A stretch of 64,000 nt of DNA from Vitrella brassicaformis (lineage: Eukaryota; Sar; Vitrellaceae), in assembly GCA_001179505.1 (NCBI GenBank), contig CDMY01000212.1:16597-80596 (forward strand). The letters run 5' to 3'. Shown in pieces: positions 54,390 through 64,000 of the stretch; within the stretch, counting starts at the first letter, position 1, and every line of letters starts with the position of its first letter. Position numbers and translations under genes: made by a program. Under the pieces are notes generated by a model. The model had not been told where the DNA came from. It saw only the letters and a program-made list of their open reading frames with translations, and did not search any database.

Positions 54390-56472
54390 CTTACATGCGG
54401 TGACCAGGAAGGTAGCGAAGGCGAAGGTGAGCACGCCGCCCCTCTCGAACAGATACAGCCCCGACGTCCCCACCAACACTGTCCCTATCACCTGCACACA
54501 ACACACACATGCACACGCATAAGATCGGTCGTTCCACCAGCTGGTGGTGTATCAGTCAAGGTGTAAGTGTGTGTGTCAGAAATTAACACATACCATGAGG
54601 AAGAGCTGGGCCCCTGCGCCAACGAGGGCGCAGAACCACATTCTACTCACAGGCACACACACAGGCCCAGACAGGCATGAGTGGATGGGGTGGATGTGTA
54701 CCCCACCACAGACACACATTACGGCATACAGACCTACCTGTGCTGCGGCGCTCTGAAGACGTCTGCGTGGAGCAGCTTCCAACCCGACTCCTCCTCACCT
54801 AAACACACACACACACACACATCCACGCCATACAGACAGACACAGATAGACAAACAGGAATAGAGGGTGCGTGTCCGTCCGTCTCTCTCTGCGTGTGTGT
54901 ACCTCACCTCCTGCTGTGAGCTCTTCGTCAGGGATGTGCAGATATCTACAGGCATTGTTGCAATGAAGGAAGGGATTACATTTGGCATATCATATGAATG
55001 GCCGGCATGGTCAGTCAGTGCTTGTTTCTTCCTCTCGACTTCATTCCTTTCTGTCTGTCTGTGCAGTGCCCGTCTGTGTCTGCCTGCGTACTTGGACAGG
55101 TCTGATCTGACGACCCTCAGGATGATCAGCAGCAACAGCGATACGATCAGCAGCACCTGCAGTTGACACACGCACACACACACACACAGGAATGATGTGA
55201 GTTGGTCGAATCGATCGCTTGATTGACCGACTGACTGACTGACTGACCAGGACGAATGAGTTGATAATAGCGAGCCAGTGGATGTCGAGCGACTGGGTAT
55301 GGTGCGTGAAGCTGCCCGCCAGCTGCCTGCACACACACACCATGACACCATGGCAGACGGATCGGCACATGTGTAAGGAAGGGCGTGTGTGTGTGTGTGA
55401 GTGCTGTCTGTCTGTCATACTTACTGTTGCAGTCGGGACGACGCGGGAATGGTCGAGGGGAACCAGTTGACACTGTAGCTGAACTGCGCCTTCATCCCAT
55501 CCTATACACACACACACACACACACATACACACGTGTGGCTAGGTACCCTCTGTCTGTCTGTGTGTCTGTTTGTTTGCCTGCGCGTGCACCTACCTTGTG
55601 TTGAGTGATGTCGAAGAGGTCGACGTCGGTGGTGATGTTGACGGCCACCACCTGACCCTCGTTGTATCCCAAATTGAAATCCATGTTGTTCACCAACCAG
55701 TACCTGACGCACCAAACCAGCACACACAACCACACAACCACACACGCGCGCGCGCGCGCGCATCCACGCTCCCTGTCTGTCTGCCGGTCTGTCTGCTGCG
55801 CGCCATGCCCACTTGATCTGTCCGTTCTCCTTGGTGCGGATACCCAGCGGACGCACCACCGGCAAATCAGCTGCAGTGAGTGTTGCAAGGCGGTCACACC
55901 ACACCACACCACACACAGCTGATGCTGTGCTGCAAGGTTGATTTCCATTGGAGTGTGTGTGTGTGTGTGGCCATCCATCCATCCGTACCGACGAAGATTT
56001 CAAACATGTAAGAGTTTTCGATGGCGTTGCGCATGGCGTCCACGTCGTCCTCACTCAGCGCCCTCTCGCATATCGGCTTGCGCTCCTGGTTCTCTGCCAC
56101 ACACACACACACACACAACACACCAAAACACCCACCACCGTGTGTCTGTGTGCGCTGTGCGGTCAGTGTGTGTGTGTTTGTCTGACCTCTGTAGTTGATG
56201 TTGTAGAGCGAGTTGACGAGGCGGTCGCCCCTCATGATCTGGCCGAAGGTCATGTACTTGGTCTGCACCTCGGGCGGCGTGCAGAAGGGCAGCGAGTAGT
56301 ACGGGTACATCTCAGTGGGGTTGTTGATCGGCCACACCTTGTTCATGCTCACTGTCACCTGCTCGCCCGTCTCCAGACCAACCACACCGCTGCTCGGAAG
56401 CTGCCATAGCAGCAGCACTGCCAGCGACGCCAGCAGACAGATCTGCCCGCGCAGAATGGCTCTTCTCAGCAT
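52491..56472 (-). CDS. TM9SF/EMP70 nonaspanin, nine-pass endomembrane protein
   Basis: Twenty-one small exons from 56472-56187 to 52523-52491 (others: 56093-55989, 55870-55813, 55703-55595, 55501-55425, 55326-55248, 55156-55092, 54945-54908, 54798-54738, 54642-54594, 54491-54395, 54279-54188, 54105-54053, 53975-53917, 53740-53563, 53463-53354, 53218-53137, 53017-52942, 52825-52775, 52655-52614). All phases agree; 599 residues, the family norm. Signal peptide (ICLLASLAVLLLW), lumenal domain with YPYYSLPFC and DIHWLAIINSFV before the first helix, RSDLSKY, then DEESGWKLLHADVFR, eight further helices, PCKTNKLAREIPQ, DHRWWWRSFGSGG and a C-terminal YSRIKSD. The KxD tail is the known Golgi-retention signal of this family. 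It works in sorting of membrane proteins. Confidence 0.95.
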
Positions 56473-56604
56473 CTTGCGGACGGCTGGATATCTGGGCAAC
56501 GCTACAAGGCCCTTTTCTCCGCTTCTCGTGGTTGGCGAGCTTGGCGAGCCGAACGCCAATCCTCGCTGCCACTTTCGTTGCTTTGGCGCATGTGGGAGGA
56601 TAGG

Positions 56605-59600
56605 ATGTCGAGTGTGATAGTGCTGGTTGACTTGACGCCATCTGCATGGCCCGAAGCAGCGCTCAAAGACCTGCTCATGAAGGACGGCACGCTGGCCAAA
56701 GGTCAGAATCAAGTGCATCAAGCGAAGCGACAAGCAGGCAGCTCAGGACGCACCACTTACACACGCACTCGTCCATGGTATTCTTGATCTGGTCGCTCGA
56801 TTGGTCTGTCTGTCTGACTATGCGTGTGTGTGCTGTGCAGTGCTGAAGGAGCTTCAGACGGACCTGTGTGTGGCCAAGGGCAAGGGCGGCTTCGCAGACC
56901 CCGCATACATGTGCCTCGTGCCCCTCCTCTCACCCGCCCTGCCGCCCACCTTCACCTGGTTCCCACTCACACCCCCCACACCATCCAAGCAGACCCCCGC
57001 CGCCAACGTCCACTCGCTCCTCGTCAGCCAGCTCACGGCCCTTCTCATCCACCATATCGTCCTCAAGAACGCTTGGAGCGACTCGGGCGCGATGGCGGCT
57101 GTGATGCAGGTGGTTGAGGGTGCGTTCAAGTCGCTGCCGAGTCACTTAACACACCGGGCGAGGGTCAATGGGGCCAGGAGGGAGACGGAAGGAGAGCACC
57201 AGGTGGGGAGAGGGGAGAGGAGAGGGAGAGGGAGAGGGAGAGGGGGAGGGACCATTGGCGCACAGTGCCTGTCCGTGTGAGTGTGTGTGTGTGTGTGTGG
57301 TTGGGTTGTTGTGCAGGTGACTGTGTTTTGGCTGGTGGATGTGCCGCGTGCCGTTGATCGCTGGACGAAGGGCATGGAGGACGGAGGCAGCCAGGAGGGC
57401 AAAGTGTCACGTCTTAAGACAGAGATCGAGACGCTGGCCAGCGGGCAAAGTGAGAGAAGAAGGACTGCCTGCCTGCCGACTTCAAGAACATTCATTGGCT
57501 TGCTGTGTATGTGTGTGTGTTGTCTTTGTTTGTCAGATTTGCCTTTTGTGCCGAGTCACTTCCGTGTGGCTCTCGAGATACGGCTGCTTGAGCCTGAAGG
57601 AAACCCCACATGGCAGGTGCGGTGGGTGGGATGGAAGGAGTCTCCGCACTCGTATTTGGTGACTGTGGTTGGTGTGTGTGTGTGCGTGTGTGTGTGTGTT
57701 GGCTTGACTTGACAGGGTGCATGTCTGGCGTGCCGGAGTCTGTTCCCCCTGCCCGTGTTCGTCAAGGACTCGCCCGAGGGCCGCACTGACATGCGACACG
57801 ACCTGGTTCTCGCGGCCAAACGACTCGTGCACACACATTGTGAGCCAAGCACCGGTCTGCCTTTACATTACAGGCCAGTCCAGCCTCACACGCGTGTATG
57901 TTTCTCGTGTCTTGTTTGGTGTGTGCAGTTCCCATCGGAGTGCATCACCTGGATGTGTCGCTGCCCCCGCTGTCCAACAGCGCGTCACCGGCGGCCGCAG
58001 CGGTGGTGTGGGACAGAGTGAGGATGTCACTCAGCCTGAGACCCGACCCACTGCTCACACCCATCAGACACACACAAACAGGTGGGTGCACACACAATAG
58101 GGACTCACTTGGTCGTGCACACGACGCGTGTGCGGAATCATGTCTGTACCTGTGTGTCTGTGTGTGTGTGGGTCTGTGTGATTGCATGCCATGCAGGCCG
58201 TATCTTGGAGCTGCCGTCGTGTATGCCCCCGGTGACCGGGAGAGCCATCAAAATCACTGGGTTGGTTGGTGAATGGCATGCCAGGCAGTGTCCGTGTCGT
58301 TCGTATCATTCATTCGTTTGCTGTGGCTGGGCTGTGCCGGCGTCTCATTCATTCACTCAGGACTGTGCCGGCGTCTCACGTCATGGATCGGCGCGTGGTG
58401 GCCTGGCGGACAGACATGATGAACGAACAGTTCATCAGGTGAGGGAGTCAGTGAGTGAGTGACTCATCGACCGACCCATCCCGAAGGTGGATGTCTGTAC
58501 CTGTATCTGTCCCTCTGTGTGGGTGTCCTCCCTCCCTCCCTCCCTTCCTCCATGCATCCCTCTGTTCCTCCCTGCAGGCGGCTTCACAAGTCCCTCCAGG
58601 GGAAGGCTGCCTACCACAAAGTGCTCCTACTCGTAAGCCGGCCACACAATTCACTCGTGATTTCATGAGTACTCAAAGCTAACCACACCCATTCCGTTGA
58701 TGGCGTCTTTGCCTGCCATGCATGTCTCCGCAGCTGTATGCGAGCCCGGAGCACAGGGTGGCCTACCCCGCTCTGTCGGCCATATCATCCCCGTCATCCT
58801 CATCGCCATCGTCATCATCAGCTGCTGGGCCCCAGGAGGATGTGTCAGGTGGTCAAGAGGGCCAGGGCCAGGACGACTCGTACTTCTCGCCGGGTCTGCC
58901 CTCCCCTTGGTTCGCCGTCCTCTCACACGACAAAGATGCCACGCCTGACGGTATGCTCCTCTCCTCTCCTATCCCTCCTCTCAACAATCACAAACTGAGA
59001 CCAGCCTGCCAATGAATGAATGAATGGTCGTTCGTGTGTGTGTCTGTGTCTGTGGTGTGGTGTGATGAACAGAGTGGATACTGGACATTCTGTTCCCCTC
59101 TGCGGTCCCGGATGCCTTCCTCCCAACCCTCACCACCACCCAGACCACCCCGGCCGTCGAGCAGCCAGCCGTGCCCGTGCCCGTCCCCTCCCCCAGCGGC
59201 ACCCTGCCCTCCGACTCACCCTCAGGCAACGAATCTACCGTCGGCAAGCAGCAGCAGCAACAGCACAAGACACAGCAGCAGCAGCAGCAGCAGCAGCCGG
59301 GCGGCGAGGGTGACGCGGCCAAGCAGACGCCAGCTGCTGCACCGGAAGTACCGGCAATGCCACAGCTGCAGCAGGCGAAGGCGGCCAAGAAGCCACCAGC
59401 AGCAGCCCCACCGCCCTCACAAGCACCAGCAGCAGCACCAGCAGCAGCACCAGCGGCAGCACCAGCAGCGCCAGCAGCGGCTGCCGCCAAGGCCAAGCAG
59501 GCCAAGGCCAAGCCCAAGCCCAAGCCCAAGGCGGCTGTGCCAGAGCAGCCAGACGTCAAAATGGCGGCCGCGGTGGAGGATGAAGATCAGCCGCTGGCGA

Positions 59601-59842
59601 CACGCATGCCGCCGCGCAAGACCAACAGCGGTGTGCCAGCCGGCAAGAGCAAGGCGAGGGCCAAAGCCAAACAGACCAGTGAGGCCGGTAGTGCTGCTGC
59701 CGCTGCTGCAGCAGGCGGCAATGGTGCCGGTGGCGGTGGGGGTGGGGGTGGTGGTGTGAATCACAAGAGGTCAGCCACAGAGATCAATGTTGTGGGCGGA
59801 CCGCCGGCCGCCAAGGCAAAGGCCAAGAAGACCAAGGAGTGA
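56605..59842 (+). CDS. Unrecognised 710-residue protein with Q/A/K-rich C-terminus
   Basis: Eleven exons: 56605-56701, 56841-57202, 57317-57449, 57537-57616, 57716-57839, 57929-58081, 58197-58260, 58361-58438, 58578-58632, 58734-58950 and 59073-59842, with consistent phases. It starts MSSVIVLVDLTPSAWPEAAL, a hydrophobic strand then LTP, reminiscent of a von Willebrand A-like entry, with another such strand at TVFWLVDVPRAVDRW. Further blocks: HSLLVSQLTALLIHHIVLKN, PSHFRVALEIRLLEPEGN and RRLHKSLQGKAAYHKVLLLL. The C-terminal 250 residues are low complexity (polyQ, AP repeats, KAKAK, G9) and look nuclear. I cannot name a family. The start lies 133 bp from the divergent TM9SF start. Confidence 0.7.
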
Positions 59843-60031
59843 GTGAGGAATGGTGTAGCTGTAGCGGGGGCGGACATATAGACAGACATGCAATGAATTC
59901 AAGAGTGCTCCAGTGCGAGCCGATCACTGCCCCAAAGTCTCGAATCAAAAGCCACAAGCATCTCCCTCATATCATAGCAGCTGCCCCTCCGTCCCTTCTG
60001 CCTCCACGCCAATCGATGTCCCATCCCCAAG

Positions 60032-60358
60032 ATGCAGCGTGACCCGAGGGCATCGCAGGCGTCGACTGTGGCCGCTGAGGAGGATGAGCACGAGGACGTC
60101 GACGACAAGATAGAGAAGAGCGGCTGCGGCAAGGAATACGAAAAGCTCGACGACTGCATGGTCGACAACGACCGGTAGGTGGGACACACACCGCATGACA
60201 TGGCAAATGGATAGATAGATCTGACACATATGGATGTGTGGATGCGTGTGTGTGTGGTTTCATTCAGTGACTGGCGTAAGTGTCAGCGTGAGCTGGCTGT
60301 GTTCAAGCAGTGCTTCGACAAGAAACAGTTGGAGAAAGAGAAGACACAGCAGCCCCAA

Positions 60359-60406
<48 letters not shown>

Positions 60407-60421
60407 GCGGCACACAAGTGA
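60032..60421 (+). CDS. Twin-CX9C mitochondrial protein, COA4/CHCHD8-like
   Basis: Exons 60032-60174 and 60268-60421 (98 residues). Two CX9C pairs are exact: CGKEYEKLDDC and CQRELAVFKQC, with DWRKC between, as in COA4-type cytochrome c oxidase assembly factors. These enter the intermembrane space through the Mia40 disulfide relay and need no presequence. The N-terminus is acidic. Unusually, the C-terminus is a tract of about 20 Gln (60345-60408) before AAHK-stop. The stop lies only 12 bases before the next gene's ATG. Confidence 0.85.
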
Positions 60422-60433
60422 CGTGACCGCCAG

Positions 60434-63400
60434 ATGGACCATCCCTGCCCCTCTGCCAGCGTCCTCTCCCTCGTCCAGGGCCTCTCGTCCATCCACAGCC
60501 ACCGAACAGACGAGCCATGCCTTTCCATCGGCCTCCCCTCCATCTGGGAGGCCCTGCTCACCCCGCCACACACCCACACGGACACCCAGGCCGGCACGCT
60601 CACGACAGACGAGCTGCTGTGGTCGCACCGGCTGACTCTCGAGTGCATGGGCGACCATCGCACAGCCAGGAGGCTCGACGCAGCTATTGAGAAATGGGGG
60701 AGTCTGACAATGGGTGGTACCGGTGCTGGCGGTGTTTGTGTGGGTGAGCGGGATGCGATGATGCGGCTGCTGCTGCTGCTGGGGAGGGTGGTTGGTGGGG
60801 GGGAGGGCAGTGACGGTGGGGGTGACGGTGGCGTGGGTGGGTTGAGGCTGCTCAAGGACAAGTGGGGCGAGAGGGATGACGCGCTGGTCGACATGGACTT
60901 CTTCCCCGTAGCAGACACAACCACAAGTAAGGACAGACAGACATGAGGGATGATGGGTGTCGTCTGGTGTGGTGTGTACACACCACACATGTGTCGATGC
61001 CCTCCCTTGTCCTCTTTCATCCCTTGTGTGTTTCAGGTTTGGCAGATGCGCCCCGCCATGCGTCATCGTCATGGCTGTCGTCCACCCTCCCCCTGCTCAG
61101 CGGCGACACCATGGGCCTGGCCCTCTTTGCATCGCCACTCTCACTCTCAACCGCCCCATCCACACAGCCGCCCACCGACAGACACCCACTACCCCTGCCA
61201 CCACACACACCACCACCAGCGCCAAAACAGCCGTCCATCGAGCTGCCATGGACGCCGCGCGCGCCGCCCCTCTCGTTCGACCTCCCGCCAGCAGCCCAGA
61301 CAACCGATGGCGACAGCAGCAGAAGTTGCATCACTGCCCGGCTGCCGTGGGAGACCATTTTCCCGGCACTCGTGGTCAGCGAGCCGGTGGCACCGGCGGC
61401 GGCGGCAGCTGCACACACAGCTGAGGCCGCTGCTCATGGAAACGGGCACGGGCGTGTGAGCGTGTTTGGCGAGGAGAATGTGGTGGTGCCCCCGTTGCCT
61501 GGCCGCACACGGACAGTGCCGAAGGCACTGATGGTGAGCGCTGCCCTGGAGGGTGCGGCGGGGGGAGCCATGAGGCGCTGCTGGACGGGGGGAGAGACCA
61601 CCGACAAGGACAAGGACAAGGGCAACGACACCCCCACTGCGTCGGTGGACAGTCTGGTGCGGAGCTTCTTTTGGCCGGCCGAGGCGCACACCAACCGGCC
61701 CTTCCAGCTGCTCATCCGACACATGCTCATGGCCATGAGGGGCGTCGAATCGTCATCCTTCCCCAAGGCCACGGACACAGTGGCAGCAGGGGGCCTTGCG
61801 GCCGTGGATGTGGGAGTGTCGTGTGTGGCCATGGGTGTCGGTGTGTGTCCGTGGCTGCCGGCCGATCGGCTGCGGCTTGAGGGGCCTGAGGCGGGTGGAG
61901 AGCTGGAGAGGGAGATGGCCTTTGTAGAAGGGCAGGGCAAGGCCATAGGCGCCGTCATGCGTTCGGTGGCCGAGTAACCTAAGCACCGACGGACACATCG
62001 CACTCGGGGAGAACAACCACCCATGGCCACTCTACTCGTGTGTCTGTGTCAGGTTTGGAACGATGTTCCGGCGGCTTCGTTCTTTTGGGCACAGGCTGTC
62101 CAGCCCACCGGATGTGTCACCCGATGCACCGCAATGGGGGCGCACTCTACAGGTACACACGCACGCACACATACACACACATATGCGGTGCGGTGCCATC
62201 GACACAATCCATTCATTCATGAATCAGGCGTTTGCCATGGGCGTGTGTGGCGAGCTGCGAGCGCTCGACGCCTATGTTGTCAATCAGCTGGCACCACAGG
62301 AAGACCACCTCTCGCCACTCTCGCTCACAGGTACTCACAGGACAGAGAACCATGATACGCCACACCACGATTGATTCCTTCTTTCCTCCCTCAGCCCACG
62401 TGTGTGAGTGGGAAGATCGTCTCCGCTTCCTCACCTTCATCTGCCGCCTTGACGAGCCCACCCTTGCGCAATCGGAGGAGCAGGGCCGCTGGCAGTTCCC
62501 CCGAGGCGCGTGCCTGCTGTCGTATCTCTTCGACGTGGCGCGGCAGACGCCCCCGGACACACCATCTGGTGACAGCGGCCGTGTTGATGGTGGTAGTGTT
62601 GCCATCAAGCTGTTTGAGGCATGTGTGCATCCACTGGTAGCCTTCGTGTCAAAATGGATCTTCCAGGTGAGATGGGACCGGCGCGGCACGACCTGCACAT
62701 ACGATGACTGCAAATATAATGCACTATTCTCTGTTTCATGTGTCAGGCGCAGCTGGATGATCCGTGTGGCGAGTTCTGCCCCGCCCCCTCCCCCCTCCTC
62801 GACGCCTCCCACTCCCATCTCCCCTGGCAGATGGCCCCCCTGGCCCTGCCGTCCTTCATGCAGGCCGCCGGGGAGGCCATCACCACCGCCGGATGGCTCC
62901 TCCGGCACATCGCAGCAACACGACCTCGCCACACCAGCATCCCGCCACAGAAGGCGGCACCGAGAAACAACAAGAGGATAAGAGCCGAGGGAGGGGCGAG
63001 GGGGAAGGTGAGCGACAGAGAGGTCGGGAGAGAGCAGAATTTGGCGATAGAACCAACAGTCGCGGCCCCGTCAGCGTCAGCATCAGCAGCGGTGTATGAG
63101 GTGACCTATGACCTGGTGCCCCTGGTGGTGCCACGTGTCGACCCACTCACATCGACGATCCGGCACCCGGATCATCTGCCGCTGCCTGCACTGGCGCCCT
63201 CCCCCTGCCCCCATCCCCACAGCACCAGCACGTGGGCGGCCGGCCCCCTGCAGCTGATGGACTGCCAGGCAGCCCGGCAGTTCTTCACACACGCAGCCAC
63301 CTTAGGAGACCATGTCGACCAGCAGCAGCAGCACAGCTCGGCAGCGGCGGTGCATCTGGAAGACCTGCAGCCCATGCTCACAATGGAGCTGGAGGATGCT

Positions 63401-64000
63401 GAGAGCGAGGAAGAGATTGAGATTGACAGCGACGAGGAAGCCGCCATCCAAGATGCCTTCCTCCGACACATCGACAATGCCCAACCACCTCCACACAACG
63501 ATGGCGTCAGTGGCCAAGCTGAGACAGCCCTCCTGAGCAGGCTGCAGGAGGGTGTGTTCGACAGCAGCAACCCATTTGATGGCGTGGAGGCGGCGGCCAA
63601 GCAGCGTGTGCAGCGTCAGCTGCTCGATACGCAGCTGGAAGAACAGAGGAGGGCCAGGGAGGAAGGTGCCGGTGCTGGGGATGGTGCTGAAGGTGGTGGA
63701 GGTCTGTTTGGCGTGAGTGAGAGCGATGTGGAGGACGCGAGGCGTCACCTGCTGGACCACCAGGCGGTCAGTGAGTGGGCGGGGAGAACAGACAGACAGA
63801 CAGACAGGGGTGCGGGAGAGGGAGTCAATCGTCATGTTGCCTCTTCCTTCGTATGTGTGTGTCAGGGTGAGATGGGTCGCCTGGACGCGGCCAATCGTCT
63901 GCTCGAGTGGCGGCTCAAGAGACTTCGACTCGCCAACAAACGGTACACACATGGCATGGCACCAACATGCGCACACACACATGGATCGGATCCCCACCGT
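60434..64000 (+). CDS. Gamma-tubulin complex component (Spc97/Spc98, GCP family), 5' part
   Basis: Seven exons seen: 60434-60926, 61037-61973, 62053-62152, 62228-62330, 62395-62666, 62747-63766 and 63867-63942; the gene leaves the window after the next donor. GCP features: LRALDAYVVNQLAPQ, EWEDRLRFLTFICRL, EACVHPLVAFVSKWIFQ, then AQLDDPCGEFCP (the W...G.L.DP..EF block of the N-terminal GRIP half). Exon 6 then holds a long insertion with acidic (ELEDAESEEEIEIDSDEE) and Ala/Gly stretches, as in GCP5/6-type members, followed by SESDVEDARRHLLDHQ. The C-terminal gamma-tubulin-binding half should lie downstream. It would nucleate microtubules. Confidence 0.75.

Noticed and set aside
59235-59764. 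Minus ORFs rich in Leu/Val/Ala/Cys
   Set aside because: Antisense of the Q/A/K-rich C-terminus of the gene at 56605-59842.
60260-61072. 270-codon minus ORF with long Leu runs
   Set aside because: It is the antisense of the polyQ tract and of the GCP first exon. The Leu run is only the complement of CAG repeats.

Overview
The window is eukaryotic nuclear DNA from a protist. Genes are split by short GT-AG introns whose ends are often TG/AC microsatellite, and both strands are densely used. My best guess is a chromerid alga related to Vitrella. That guess is inference: it rests on the intron style, on a signal peptidase I whose leader has a signal peptide followed by a Phe-headed segment (the pattern of complex red-derived plastids), and on a mix of plant-like and animal-like glycosyltransferases. 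Two runs of exactly 300 N interrupt the sequence (27268-27567 and 52112-52411), both beside poly-G/C. I saw no rRNA, tRNA or CRISPR array.

Layout. 1-0.86 kb is the 3' end of a Lys/Ala-rich gene. 1.3-3.4 kb (-) is a Ty3-like gag ORF joined to a protease-start ORF by a textbook -1 frameshift signal. 5.3-17.0 kb is a glycan-enzyme cluster: a GT47 exostosin-like protein (+), a GT14-like protein (-), a GT43 glucuronyltransferase-like protein (+), a GT25-like protein (-) and a polysaccharide pyruvyl transferase (-), all with N-terminal membrane anchors. Outward-pointing inverted copies of a dispersed ORF repeat bracket the first four genes. 17.3-18.3 kb is a decayed non-LTR retroelement end. 20.3-24.0 kb (-) holds two unrecognised multi-exon genes. 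24-29.7 kb is gene-poor and contains partial gene duplications.

29.9-31.9 kb encodes a probably mitochondrial alanine dehydrogenase. 33.3-35.7 kb (-) encodes the WDR33/Pfs2/FY mRNA 3'-end processing protein. 35.9-37.6 kb encodes a plastid-type signal peptidase I. 37.9-43.1 kb is a tandem array with two paralogous secreted Cys-rich genes, one carrying an in-frame stop, among four copies of a noncoding repeat. 43.4-44.7 kb encodes another secreted protein with an odd overlapping frame at its end. 45.0-46.2 kb (-) encodes a PH-like protein, 47.6-48.1 kb (-) a coiled-coil protein, and 48.3-50.9 kb the mitoribosomal GTPase DAP3/mS29. 52.5-56.5 kb (-) is a 21-exon TM9SF nonaspanin, followed by an unrecognised 710-residue protein, a twin-CX9C COA4-like protein, and the start of a gamma-tubulin complex component that runs off the window.

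The most interesting system is the 5-17 kb cluster. GT14, GT43 and GT47 are the families that build proteoglycan linker and backbone in animals (GT43 and GT47 also build plant xylan). Here they sit beside a GT25 and a pyruvyl transferase that share a related N-terminal anchor although their catalytic domains are unrelated. All exon maps were read by eye from splice signals, phase and protein sense. For most genes the exon lengths sum to a clean open frame, which is the main check I could make.
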